Part shown: positions 53,605-64,000 of the stretch, one piece after another
Layout: each line of letters starts with the position of its first letter
How positions within the stretch are numbered: the first letter of the stretch is position 1
Assembly: GCF_027244095.1 (NCBI RefSeq)
Contig: NC_069661.1
Coordinates: forward strand, 188,684,501 to 188,748,500
DNA length: 64,000 nt
Direction: 5' to 3'
Origin: Hemicordylus capensis
Lineage: Eukaryota > Chordata > Lepidosauria > Squamata > Cordylidae
Made by a program: the position numbers and the translations under genes
The notes under the pieces: generated by a model
What the model was told of the DNA's origin: nothing
Databases searched by the model: none
Seen by the model: only the letters and a program-made list of their open reading frames with translations

Positions 53605-54345
53605 TCACTGAGTTGACACTTTCAATGAGCTGTCTACCACAACCCCAAGATCCCATTCCTGGTCAGTCACTGACACTTCAGAGCCCATCAGTGTATATGT
53701 GAAGTTGGAGTTTTTTGCCCCAATATGCATCACTTTACACTTGCTTACATTGAACCACATTTGCCATTTTGTTGCCCACTCCCTCAGTTTGGAGAGATAC
53801 TTTTGGAGATCTTCACAATCCGTTGTGGATTTCACTACCCTAAATAGTTTAGTGTCATCTGCAAATTTGGCCACTTCGCTGCTTACTCCAACTTCTAGAG
53901 CATTTATGAACAAGTTAAAGAGCACTGGTCCCAGTACAGATCCTTGGGGGACCCCATTTCTTAATTCCCTCCATTGTGAAAACTGTCCATTTATACCTAC
54001 CTTCTATTTCCTGTCCTTCAGCCAGTTTCCAATCCACACATGAACCTGCCCCTTTAGAAGGCTAAGTTTATTCAAGAACCTTTGGTGGGGAACTTTATCA
54101 AAAGCTTTTTGGAAGTCTACATATACTACGTCAACCAGATCACTTTTATCCACATGCCTCTTGACACTCTCAAAGAACTCCAAAAGGTTAGTGAGACAAG
54201 ACTTGCCCTTGCGGAAACTATTCTGGTTCTCCTTCAGCAAGGCTTGCTCTTCTATATGTTTAATCTTTTTGTCCTTAAGAATACTTTCCATCAATTTACC
54301 TGGCACAGAAGTTAAGCTAGCCAGCCTGTCATTACCTGGATCCAC
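53605..54345 (-). pseudogene. CR1 reverse transcriptase fragments
   Basis: Two open stretches cover RT motifs A (YVDFQKAFDKVPH) and C (FADDTKLF). The catalytic FADD is intact but the frame is not continuous between them. Confidence 0.85.
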
Positions 54346-54609
54346 CCGGATCCCTTTTTGGAAATTGGGGTTGCATTAGTTACTTTCCAGTCCTCCGGTA
54401 CAGAGCCTGGTTGTAGGGGCAAGTTACATATTTTTGCTAGGAGATCAGCAATTTCACATTTCAGTTTCTTCAGAACTTTTGGGTGGATAATACCATCTGG
54501 CCCTAGTGATTTGTAATTTTTTTAGTTTTTCAGGACAGTTTAGAACATCCTATCTCATTACCTCAAATTGGCCCAGTTCTTCACCCTCCAAGCCTGAGAA
54601 GCAAAGTTC

Positions 54610-55285
54610 TGTCGTGAATCTGTTAGCTCGGCTAACCCAACAGGATTTTACAACCCCCTTCAGCACTCCCCCTGAGAGTAACCAGAAAGCAGCAGCAAAA
54701 CCAAATGAAGGAAAATAAAAGGCTCACAAAGCAATTAGTCAATGGATTAAGTCCCCTGAACTGAAACTAGGTACCCCCCTCTAACACTAACTGAGTAACA
54801 AGTGGAAGGAAAAGACAAAATGAGGAATGAAACAAGCGAAGAACACAGAACAAGGAATTAAGGGAACAATGCAGGAAAGTACAGACAAGGCAAACTGGGA
54901 CACAGAAATGGTTGAAATTCAAGAGCACACTATCTACAGCCAACAAAGTTGCAAACAGCATCAGAGCAAAGAGAGATTGTTGAATATATATGGCTCAAGA
55001 GAACCAGCAGCCAATCAGGCTTCCCTGAGTCAGCACTTTGGCTTTCTTTCTTGGGATCTCCCACACCTGTGTGACTCCCACTGAGCCTGCCTCTTAAGAC
55101 ATCGTCTCAAGACAGGTGAAATCCCAGGCTCTTCCCCACCAGAGATCATGTCTGGCAGCTGTTGTGAATCCTCAGCTCCAGAGTCTGGTTTCTCTGCCAA
55201 ATCCTATGGCTGTGCCTATAAGCTCTCACTAGCTGGTAAGTCATCCTGCTCTGACTCTTCTGAGTGAGAAGTCTGAGCCATGACA
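54610..55285. mobile_element. Solo-type LTR fossil, 676 bp, inserted in CR1
   Basis: Terminal TG...CA (tgtcgtgaatc ... gccatgaca) flanked by a 5-bp duplication agttc (54605-54609 and 55286-55290). CR1 sequence continues on both sides. No internal retroviral sequence, so it fits a solo LTR. A TATA-like tatatatt on - near 54985 hints at - orientation. Family (Gypsy- or ERV-type) not decided; younger than the CR1 host. Confidence 0.75.
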
Positions 55286-56281
55286 AGTTCTGGAGTGGAA
55301 TATGGTCAGTGTCCTTTGCCATGAAGGCAGATGCAAAGAACTCATTCAGTTTCTTGGTAAATGCTTATCCTCCTTAATAATCCCTTTCATGCTTACATCA
55401 TCTAGGGGTCCAAAAGATGAAATGATATTTTAATACACATTTTAATAAGTGCAGCTGTTGCTTTTAAAGCTGTGTTCCCACCCTCAAAACCCTCAAAACC
55501 CCCTCAAAACACCCTCAAAAGAATTGCTGTTTTGAATAATCTATAGTTCTTCCTTCCTGAGATGTACATGTCAGGTGGTACAACAATATGATAAATAATT
55601 TCTGCCTTGCATGTTGATGTCTAAAACGAAAATGCAGAATGTTAACTATAACCAGATCTGATAAGGTTTTAGGCAAAGTTTTCTTTGAGGTCTTCCTGTT
55701 TTCTAACACTGGGTTGTATCCAAAGAAAGTTAGTTATTAGACAATTGAGAAATGACTAACTCAAGGCCCATTCATTTCAGTGGGACTTGGTAATGATGAA
55801 CTTTCTTTGGAGCTCACTGTAGTAGTGTTGGAAACACATGAAAACTTTATGATGGAAGTTAGATACAGAAGTAGAAATTGTTCAGTGTGCCACATAGTGA
55901 GCATCATATTGAGTAGAGAAACAGACCTGGGTTTCCCACAAGCCCAACCTGGCATGATACCCATTTAAGAATTATGATTCCATGTAAAATGATTTATTGC
56001 GTTATTTATTACAAAAATTAATAGCCTGCTCTTCAGTCAAAAGAATTTCAAAGTGATTTAGTAATATCACACGAAAATCTGTAGTGATGTTATTGTAATT
56101 ATCAATTATTTTTAGAAAAACAACAAAGTTAAAAACTATCAGCAGCAACACAGCAAGATCAGCATTAAACACCAAAAGGTGACCCAAGATGGCAACACAA
56201 TAGCAGCCTGTCTTAAACGCTTAAGATTGATGCCCCTTCTGTGGAACTTTGGGGGTCTGTTTTAATTATTTTATCTTGAAC

Positions 56282-56454
56282 CAGAGGTGCTCTTACCCCT
56301 GGACTTCCGGGCTGAAGTCCAGGGCCTCCACAGCTCCTGCCCCCCCAAATCCTCTTTAATCTGTCCCGGGTGCTGTGGCTGCCTGGCTGAGTATGATGAT
56401 GCTTAATTTGCCGGGAAGGGGGTGGGGCTCCAAATTTACTTAGGTGCACCTCTG
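56282..56454. mobile_element. hAT MITE, CAGAGGTGC family
   Basis: Ends CAGAGGTGCTCTTACCCC and, inverted, CAGAGGTGCACCTAAG. Flanking tcttgaac/actggaac match at 6 of 8. Confidence 0.8.
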
Positions 56455-56779
56455 ACTGGAACTGTTTTATTTTGTCCTGTGGATTGGCAAAAATCAAACT
56501 GCTGGGTGGTGAGCCAGAGCCAACAGCTTTGGCTCGGCGATGCCCTCCAAACCTTCAGAATTGCACGTTGAAACATCTTTAAAAGTACAAATGGGGTCAC
56601 TAAAAAGCACAGATCTAAAAACTTGTAAAAGCAAAAAGACCTGGCAAAATAAAAATGTTTTCATCAGATGCCGAAAACACATCAGAGGGCACTGGGTGAG
56701 CTGCCCTGGGGTGAAGGTTCTGTAGCCATTTATGCAACTGAAAATACGCGAAGCCTGGCACTATCCCCATCTTCCATCC

Positions 56780-56885
56780 AAGAACACAGAACATAAGAAG
56801 ATGCTGTCTACCGACAGCTTCAGATCATCGGTCCATCTAGCTCAGTATTGTCTACAATGACTGGCAGGAGGCTTTACAGACAGGG
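56780..56885 (-). repeat. tRNA-Ala-like SINE, 3' part
   Basis: Inverse of gacaatactgagctagatgg and ctgccagtcattgtagac. Diverged. Confidence 0.65.
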
Positions 56886-57794
56886 CCACTCCAGATTGGA
56901 GTATGCCAGTCCACATATTAGCTAGATTTACCCAATGTTCCTGCGGGCTATCAGGGACCAGGACAGACAGGACTTTGTTTTCCCCCGAATGGAGGCTGCA
57001 CATTCTGGCTTAGCCCAAAGTATATCTGGCTTTAAAAAACCCTCTAGTTTCAGAGGCTTTTTGGGGGAAAGCTCAGGGCTTCTGTTATGCCCCACAGTTT
57101 CTCTGTGATGTGTGGGGTGGTCATGCCACTAAATGGGTGTTTTTCAAAACTCAATGAAGGGGAGTTTGACAGCTGTTTGGGGTATGGTCTGCTCTTTGCA
57201 ATTGCAAGCGCTGGAGGGTGGGGAGGTGTTGTTGCAGAATGGTGATACTCTGTGGAGGGAATCCTGAAGGGGAGGGGGAGGAAGAAATTCCCGAGTTAAA
57301 CACAAACTGCAAAATGTGTGTCTTCCTATGTTTTGCATAGGCTTTAGATATGCAGAATGGATGCAGCCTGAGCCCTTTTTGTCTGAGTAGTTCCATTAGG
57401 TGTGTGTGTGTGGTGAAACATGAGGTGCGAAGGCAGTCACTCACAAAGGCAAGGGTTAAGCGTCCTGCTGTTTGATCCAGCTGCTTGGCAATTCGTCATG
57501 CCGTCCTTCCGCTCTTAGCTGTCAAACTAACAACAACAACAACAACACACTCTTGCCTCGCCTTCTGTGGTGTGATTTGTGATTGGTTGGAGGAAAAACC
57601 CAGAGCAAGTAGGTGGGAACAGACAGGAAAAAGATCTGCTAGGGAGTGCAGGGAGGAGCCGATGGCTATGTGAACTGTCAATTTAATCCCCTAAATTAAA
57701 CATCTTGTGAATCTGCTGCTAAGCAGATTTGCTCTTCAGATACCCCATGATATGAAGCCATGTGTGAATAACTCCCAGGCAAGAGGCGCTCCTA

Positions 57795-57905
57795 GCTCTA
57801 TCTGGAGATGCCAGGCAGTGAAACTGGGATTTTCTGCATGCAAAGCAGATGCTCTACCACTGAACTCCAGCCCCGTCCAAAGGCAGGCCAACACAGAGAA
57901 GGGTC
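57795..57905 (-). repeat. tRNA-Ala-like SINE head
   Basis: On - it reads ggagttcagtggtagagcat (box A) and tctgctttgcatgcagaaaa with a TGC anticodon-like triplet. The acceptor ends do not pair and the sequence equals the head of the SINE family, so it is not a tRNA gene. Confidence 0.7.
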
Positions 57906-57909
57906 TTTG

Positions 57910-58900
57910 AGGATGACCGTAACATATGGTTACGTAACTGTTAAACCCACAGAAGCAGGGCAAGACTCATTTTACCAACTGGCTAGACAAAGACTTGTGA
58001 ACAAGCAAGCAGAGAGCAGGACATCCTAAAATGAATGTGAAAGACAGATGTAAGAGTGACTTCAGGGGGAAACATTGTACTGACTTAATGAATGGCTGAC
58101 CTGCCGTTGGCATGTGGCACATGATATCATACTCTGCAAAGGAATGCCATACAGAACAATTAAGTGCTATTTTAGGATTCCTGGATTTGACAACTAAATG
58201 GATTATGGATTAATCCAGGACAATACAGGGGAGGATTAGGAGCACCTCATGTGAGGGAACCATTGTCCTATATATAACCAGTGTGGTTGGCAGCCAGTGA
58301 ATGACTTTAAATAACCTGTTATTTCAATGACTGTGCTTACAAACGAATAGATGCATTTTAATAATTAAAAATCCTTTCTACAACAAAAGGGGGATTAAAA
58401 ATTCTTCAAAGAAAATATTCTTGCATGCAACAATGCTGTTGTACCATGCGGGCAGCCGTGCAGTGATCCTAAGATCTTGAAAGCGGAGAGCAGTTTAGCA
58501 TACTTTCTTTGATAGACAACTCAGCTTAGGGTGTCTTCATCCTACTGTTTCCATCATGACAAGGCCTCATATGTAGACACTAGTGAACTGCAGTTTGTCA
58601 AAGCAAATACTGCGTATGTGCTGCTGTGGCGGGGTGGTGGTGAACAGGGAGATCTGAAGAGTGACTGCTTTTAAAGAATATGGATCTTTTAGGCTTTTTA
58701 AATGGAGTTGCCCTGGCCCATGAATTTTATTGCACTGGAGTGTTACATTTCAAGGGACTGCATTTTGTGATTTTAATGTTGTACACTGCTATGGGGACTT
58801 TTCAAATAGAAAAGGGACAGCATATGCAAATAATTACTACTGTTAGTGGCTGACATCCAGACTAATGCTGTACTAGTGGCATGAACAAAGATGCACACAT
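57910..58900. other. Nothing recognised
   Basis: No coding or repeat feature I can support. Confidence 0.4.
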
Positions 58901-59330
58901 TTATTTGTTTGTTTGTTTATTTTATTTATGTACCACCCCAAACTTACATCTCTGCATGGTCTACAACAATTCTTTTATGTAGCAGTGGGAGAGTAAATGG
59001 CCTTATCCACCCCCAGCACAGTACCTCCAGTGACTGTTGTTGGTGTCTATCTTATGAGGACAGGGATCCATCTTATTTATTTATTATTTCTCTGTGTAAA
59101 CTGCCCTGAGCCATTTTTGAAAGGGTGGTATAGAAATTGAATAAATAACAACAACAACATAAAACAAACAGAAATTAAAAAAATTAAAATTAAATCAAAA
59201 ATTCAAAATTCAAAACCACAAGTCTAGTTAAAAATACTTGGATGAATAAATGTGTCTTTAGAGAGTTTTAAGAGATGGGGAGGCTCTTATTTCAGCAGAG
59301 AGCGCAGCAGCGGAGAAGGCCTGTCCACAT
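58901..59330 (-). mobile_element. L3-type LINE 3' end with nested SINE-like repeat
   Basis: LINE 3' end (gtaccaccccaaacttacat) interrupted at about 58978-59155 by the repeat also present at 32860-33060, then LINE sequence resumes (aaaaatacttggatgaataa). Confidence 0.7.
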
Positions 59331-59432
59331 GCAAGGAAGTTGTGTGACTGAGAGGCTGCTCAAAGTTACTCAATCTTGTTCAATCTCGGTCTGCTTGTGC
59401 AAGTGTTGCACTTGCACAAGGATCGCATATAG

Positions 59433-59565
59433 CAGAATTTCTTAACCGATCCCACAGATGTTGTTGGACTACAACTCTCATCATCCTCAGCCACAAAGGC
59501 CATATCTGGGGATGATGGGAGTTGTAGTCCAACAACATCTAGGGGCCCAAGGTTAAGAAACCCTG
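59433..59565. mobile_element. Palindromic hAT MITE, 133 bp
   Basis: Ends CAGAATTTCTTAACC and, inverted, CAGGGTTTCTTAACC. Perfect 8-bp duplication gcatatag (59425-59432 and 59566-59573). Confidence 0.93.
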
Positions 59566-59829
59566 GCATATAGCACTGCATCATTCCCTGAAAAATATAT
59601 GGACTGAATTTCACAGCAGGAAGTGCATCACAGGCTGAGCAAGCATGTCCCGTTGCACCGGTGTGAGACTAGCCTGGTGCACAAGTTTCAGACAGAGCAG
59701 AACTAGCTAGTGTTTACACTACTGCTAGTATTACTACTACTGCTATTCTGAGTGACAAGATAAGATGCTAGAAACTCGAGTAAGTATCATGGCTCAATTA
59801 TTCTTTTAAAATAATTCAAGTATTTGATT

Positions 59830-60125
59830 TTATTACATTTTAAATATAAATGACGTCTCTTGAGGGCAAGTCTTAACTTTGCTTAAAATGTCTAACCTAA
59901 TGAAATTAGAGTACCCGTCTCTGAATATTTTTAAGGAGGACCTTAAAACATACCTGTTTAGTCAGGCTTTTAGTTTATCATTTTAAAGCTTTGGTTTTAG
60001 AGTTTTTATTGTATTTTAAATGGTTTTAGTTATGTTAATGCTTTAATGATTTTATATTGTGAACCACCCAGGCACCTTTTTGTATGGGGAGGTATATAAA
60101 TGTACTAAATAAATAGATAAACAAA
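59830..60125 (+). mobile_element. L2-type LINE 3' end
   Basis: Encodes SLNIFKEDLKTYLFSQAF near 59920-59975, the C-terminal end of L2/L3 ORF2, then a 3' UTR ending ggtatataaatgtactaaat. Confidence 0.75.
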
Positions 60126-60169
60126 ATAACCTGTCCTATACCTAGGGTGTAGGATGTGCAAGAGTTATA

Positions 60170-60665
60170 ATAAAGATAACATATATTATTTGATGGAACG
60201 GGGGAGATTGAAGATACGGCTCATGATCACTTATATTGCCAGCTTTACAGAGATAGCAGATCTAAGTTTATTTCCCCAGAACTTGCTTTGTATCCAGACC
60301 TTGATGATCATTCTTATTTAACCCTTCTTTTAGCTGAGCAGAATGAAGCCAGATTATACAAGGTTGCCAGATTTTGTTATATTGCCGGCAGGATTTGACT
60401 GGAAGTTATTAATAATACATAGTTTGCAGAAGGGTATGCATAATACTGAGAATGAGTATTTGCGCTATATCCGATTGTAACATTGTCTTGGGGCTAATGG
60501 ACTCAGTAGTTGTGCTATAATTAGCTGCTTCTATTAATGTTAATGCTATCTTATTATGAATTTTTATCTTACTCTATTACTTTGTTTGTTTTAAATTTCT
60601 TCTATTTGTCCTTTTATTTTTTCTTTGGTCAATGACCATAATAAAATTAATTTGACTTTTATTAT
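60170..60665 (+). mobile_element. LINE 3' end of another clade
   Basis: A degraded frame with SKFISPELALYPDLDDHSYL at about 60265-60320, typical of the region after the RT in several non-LTR clades, and the end atgaccataataaaattaat. Clade not settled. Confidence 0.5.
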
Positions 60666-61880
60666 ATGAAAAAATCAGACTGGAATATATCATTTGACAC
60701 AACTTTTGAACAGGCAAGCAGTTCTGGCCATCAGATGAATCTTGGCACCTCTGCAGACTGTTCAGACTGCCCAACAGCCCTCCCATGAGTGCTGGTTCAG
60801 AGGAATGATGATGCTTCCACATGACTGCCTCCAGCACCCATATGAGGGCTGTTGGCCAGTCTCCAGCATGCTTACGATCATTGCCAATCCAGCCTTGTGA
60901 TCCTCACTAAACTTAACAAGCCAACCAGGCCATTGTTCCTGACAATGACCAGCTTATTTAAAACAAAACAAAACAAAACAGTGTTAATGCAAACTGGTTC
61001 TTTCTGTAGTAATCGAACAGAAACAGTTTATGATTTGATCAATGTATTTCCCCTTTTAATTAAGTCCAGATTCACCAGAGAGAAAAGAATCAATACGGTA
61101 TTTAAAGTGGGTTTCCGACTTAATTATAACCTTGATGAGGATCTGAAAAATTGGTCAGTTAAAAATCAATACTAATTAGAAAGCATTCAATGGGCTGCAC
61201 AACTTTTATTTGTAATTAGCTACTTCATATGACAGCAGAGGTACAGTCAATTTTCACTCTGAATAATAGTTCTATACATCTAGTAGCTTCCTTGTATTTT
61301 CACTAGATATAGAATGGATTTGGTTGACATTGAATTAAAATAAATAGCAAAAATAAGTAGTTAGGGCAGTACATAATTCATTTAGACTTTGCATTGTGAT
61401 ATTTTTCTTATGAGACACAAAGCAGCTAAAATGATATGACCAATTCAACGTATTCTTGGTGGCCTCCAGTTATGGAGGCTCCTCATGTCAATGGGCTGGC
61501 ACAAACAGTGAAAGGTTAAAAAGTGTGTTTTGGGCTCCATATGACTTTCAGTGGCCTCTGTATGGGGACTAACATGTGAAATGGCCTTAGCTTAGGCTGG
61601 TGTGGGAATCTGCAAGCTTTGAATTTCGCAGAACTTATTCACTGGCAGAACAGAAAGGGAAAACACACACACACACATACGTTCAGTTGGATTACAAGAG
61701 ACAAAGAAGCAGTAATGATAATAGACAGCTATATATAAAACTGAGCAAATCTGCATTGCTGATAACAAGCTGTTTGCAAAGCAGGGTTATAAGTGGCTGA
61801 ACACATTTACAGTGCTGATAATGGACAGGACAACATACAAAATACTTGGAATGCGCAAGTTACATTTCCTACTAGCAACC
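60666..61880. other. Nothing recognised
   Basis: An (aaaac)n run at 60960-60979. No gene or repeat family that I can support. Confidence 0.4.
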
Positions 61881-61881
61881 A

Positions 61882-62460
61882 GAGGTGCTCTAACCCCCAA
61901 ACCTTGGAGACCCGGCCTGTGGCCTCCAAGGTCTGGGGGGGACCTCCAAAGGAGTAGGGGAGCCTCCTGCCACCACCCCGTGCCCGCCCTGCCACTGCCC
62001 TGCCACGCTGAACTGCCAAAAGTTAGCTTACTTTAGCTGCCAATTTGCATGGAAGGGGTGGGTGGGTGGGTGGTGAGCTGAGCTGAGCTGAGAAGGCCTC
62101 CCCCTGCCCCACAGTGGCAGTGGCTGGAGTGGGCGCTGGGTTTGCCTCTCTGACCCAATGGTCCTTGCAAACTGTGAGGCGCTCCAGCATGCCTGTGAAG
62201 AAAGGAACACCTCACAGTTTGCAAGGACCACTGGGCCAGACAGGCAGGCCTAGTGGCTGCTCTGCCCATTGCCGCCATGGGGCAGCCAGAGGCCTGTTCG
62301 GCTCACTCCTGTCCCCTGGCTGCACACATTGGTGGCTAAAGTAAGGTAACTTTTGGCAATTCGCGGTGGGGCAGGGACGGGTGCGGGGTGGCGGAGGAGA
62401 CCTCCACCCAAATGCAGGGGGGTCTCACGGTGGGGGGCAGTCTGGGCACCATTTTTGACA
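61882..62460. repeat. GC-rich foldback element with CAGAGGTGC start
   Basis: Starts cagaggtgctctaaccccc. Large inverted arms (about 61935-62040 and 62330-62405, e.g. gccaaaagttagcttacttt) enclose a second hairpin at 62159-62230 (tggtccttgcaaactgtgag and its inverse). Right border not found. Confidence 0.6.
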
Positions 62461-62505
62461 ACGTGTGTCACTGCTATCAACAGGTACTGTATAATGTACT
62501 GGAAG

Positions 62506-62699
62506 CAGAGGTGCACCTAGGTAATTTTGGAGCCTGGACCTAAAGGCCTTTGGAGGCCCCCTCCCCTGCAAATTAAGCATAATCATTCTCGGCCAGGTGA
62601 CCACATCACCTGGGACAGACTAAAGAGGATTTGGCCCCCACCTGGGGCTGTGGAAGCCCTTGACTTCAGCCCCAAAGTCCAGGGGTAAGAGCCCCTCCG
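62506..62699. mobile_element. hAT MITE, CAGAGGTGC family, reverse orientation
   Basis: Starts CAGAGGTGCACCTAGG and ends gtaagagcccctccg. Perfect 8-bp duplication actggaag (62498-62505 and 62700-62707). Confidence 0.9.
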
Positions 62700-62816
62700 A
62701 CTGGAAGCTGAATCACCAATCCAAACTGTGGAGCAGAAATAATAAACAGTATCACCGGCAGAGAGAGAACACCAGACGAGAAGATTCCTCTTTTTGAGGG
62801 TGATATACAATAAATA

Positions 62817-63193
62817 CAGTCATCCCTCATCAACTGTAGGTTTCCCAGTCGTGGTTTTGAGTATCCATGACTGGGAAATTGTGGCAGGTCTCACCAACTG
62901 TGACCTGAATATCCACAGATTCGTGAGATTTTTTGGCAATTTGGGGTTTCCCCCCATGATTTTCAGGGGTCGAGGTGATTTTTGTGGGTCAGGGGTGATT
63001 TCTGGTGGTCAGGGGTGATTTTCAGGGATGTTTTCTATTTTTTACTGTCCTTTACTATATTTTGCATTCCTTTCATGACCACAATTCCCCTAACCCCCTG
63101 TTTGCCACTGATTTCAATGGCTCGCCAACCTTGAATTAGCCAAACACGAGGTTTTGCTGGAATGGAACCCTTGCAGTTGGCGAGGTATGACAG
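62817..63193. mobile_element. Tc1/mariner-type MITE, 377 bp
   Basis: Ends CAGTCATCCCTCATCAACTG and, inverted, CTGTCATACCTCGCCAACTG, flanked by TA (62815-62816 and 63194-63195). Confidence 0.85.
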
Positions 63194-63501
63194 TATCTAG
63201 TTCTCCCATACTTACTTCAGAAATATGAGCAGAACAGACACTACTTCCAGCATGGACAGTGACCATTTTGCTAGAAAATTTTGCGGGCAAATTGATGGAT
63301 TAAGGAAAACTTTTAATGTTTCTGAAGAAGGGTTTTCCTAAACAAGAAAGAGCCCTGCCCTTGCAGTAAGATAAAGTCCACATTATATTTAAGCCAGCAA
63401 AGCATCCAGCCCCAGACAATTTGGGTGAGTCTCTGGGAAATACTTCCCTAGAGAATAGATAAAAATGAACCACTAATTCTTGGTGCCTGCAAAACAAATA
63501 G

Positions 63502-63948
63502 GTGGCACTTTATATAGTTATGAACAACCTGAACAGAAACCATTGGGTGAGCTGGAAAACAGTAATGGACTCTTTAAGCAAACTGCTCTACAGCCCTCCT
63601 GGTCAAATTGATGTACAAAGTTGGTTTTGGCTACCTAATTACTCCATGTATAAGATATTAGTACTTACCTTTGAGTACCCTGTAATTCTGTCTATGCTCC
63701 ACCGAATGCATGATTATTTGGCTTGTTTTCAGATCTTTTCCACTAGAGTTTTAAAGACAATTCCTGTCTCCCTCTATGCCAAAAACGGGTTACGTCCAGT
63801 TCAGAGACCAGAAAGAGTAATCCCTGTAACCTTGAGGATCAGGCGGCCAAAACATAAGAGTTGCACTGGCCCATTGCCAAAGAAAACACCAACTTGCAGA
63901 CTTCAGATAAAACAATACCTCAGACTCTTGCCTAAAAGAACTGAATAA
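63502..63948 (+). other. 148-codon open frame of unknown nature
   Basis: MALYIVMNNLNRNHWVSWKT onward, with a basic C-terminal part (RIRRPKHKSC). I recognise no domain, no splice-supported structure and no repeat family. It may be a fragment of a mobile element or chance. Confidence 0.15.
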
Positions 63949-64000
63949 AGATAACTATTCTCATATAGATTATCTGGAAAATCTACATGAGATCATAGCA

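Larger units (their letters stand above)
52651..55440 (-). mobile_element. CR1 LINE, antisense, carrying an hAT MITE and an LTR
   Basis: 3' end at 52651 (aagaacataagaatagccc, inverted). RT on -: 54345-54004 reads VDVVYVDFQKAFDKVPHQRF, and 53925-53605 reads VAKFADDTKLF and WFNVSKCKVMHIGAKN, both diagnostic of CR1. Frames are broken between them. Two later insertions at 52669-52863 and 54610-55285 split it; the left edge beyond about 55440 is unclear. Confidence 0.9.

Noticed and set aside
57795-57885. tRNA-Ala(TGC)-like sequence on -
   Set aside because: Box A and B are present, but the acceptor ends do not pair and the sequence is the head of a SINE family seen at five places in the window.
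50840-64000. Upstream BEST3 exons (transmembrane part)
   Set aside because: I looked on - for the bestrophin blocks that precede the clasp exon and saw none; they probably lie beyond the window.

Overview
The window is vertebrate nuclear DNA, almost certainly from a squamate reptile (a lizard is most likely). Evidence: two genes split by GT-AG introns, long CR1 and L2/L3-type LINE copies, tRNA-derived SINEs of the Sauria type and of a tRNA-Ala-like type, a DIRS-like retroelement fossil, and an unusually rich set of short hAT elements with 8-bp target duplications. There is no bacterial or viral genome context and no CRISPR array.

Two host genes are supported. (1) A complete nine-exon A1 aspartic protease lies on + from 8394 to 37230. 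Its exons sum to 1218 nt with every splice phase consistent, giving 405 residues with a signal peptide, a propeptide, both catalytic Asp motifs, the flap Tyr and three canonical disulfides. It is closest, from memory, to nothepsin, a cathepsin D/E relative kept in fish and lizards. A TATA box and three TGACC half-sites sit just upstream, which is suggestive because nothepsin is described as a liver gene of females. (2) The last three coding exons of a bestrophin, best matched to BEST3, lie on - at 50839-50759, 46878-46727 and 46327-45412. The two genes are convergent, about 8.2 kb apart. The right 13 kb holds no recognisable bestrophin exon and is probably BEST3 intron.

Layout: 1-2990 broken L3-type LINE (-). 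2991-8279 upstream flank with SINEs and unclassified repeats. 8280-37230 nothepsin-like gene. Its intron 3 holds a head-to-head LINE pair and an AT-rich element with clustered palindromic iterons. Its intron 5 (9.6 kb) holds a DIRS-like fossil split by a multi-level nest of CR1, hAT and Tc1/mariner insertions. 37231-45411 is intergenic, with foldback repeats and L2/L3 LINEs. 45412-50839 BEST3 3' exons. 50840-64000 CR1 carrying an hAT element and a solo-type LTR, more hAT and mariner copies, and LINE 3' ends.

I did not find a convincing new biological system. The items most worth a second look are the hormone half-site cluster at the protease promoter, an unassigned exon-like open stretch at 32618-32743, the datable insertion nest in intron 5, the multi-hairpin hAT element at 25299-26595, and the iteron-bearing element at 17150-18010. 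All homology calls rest on reading motifs by eye; no database search was possible.
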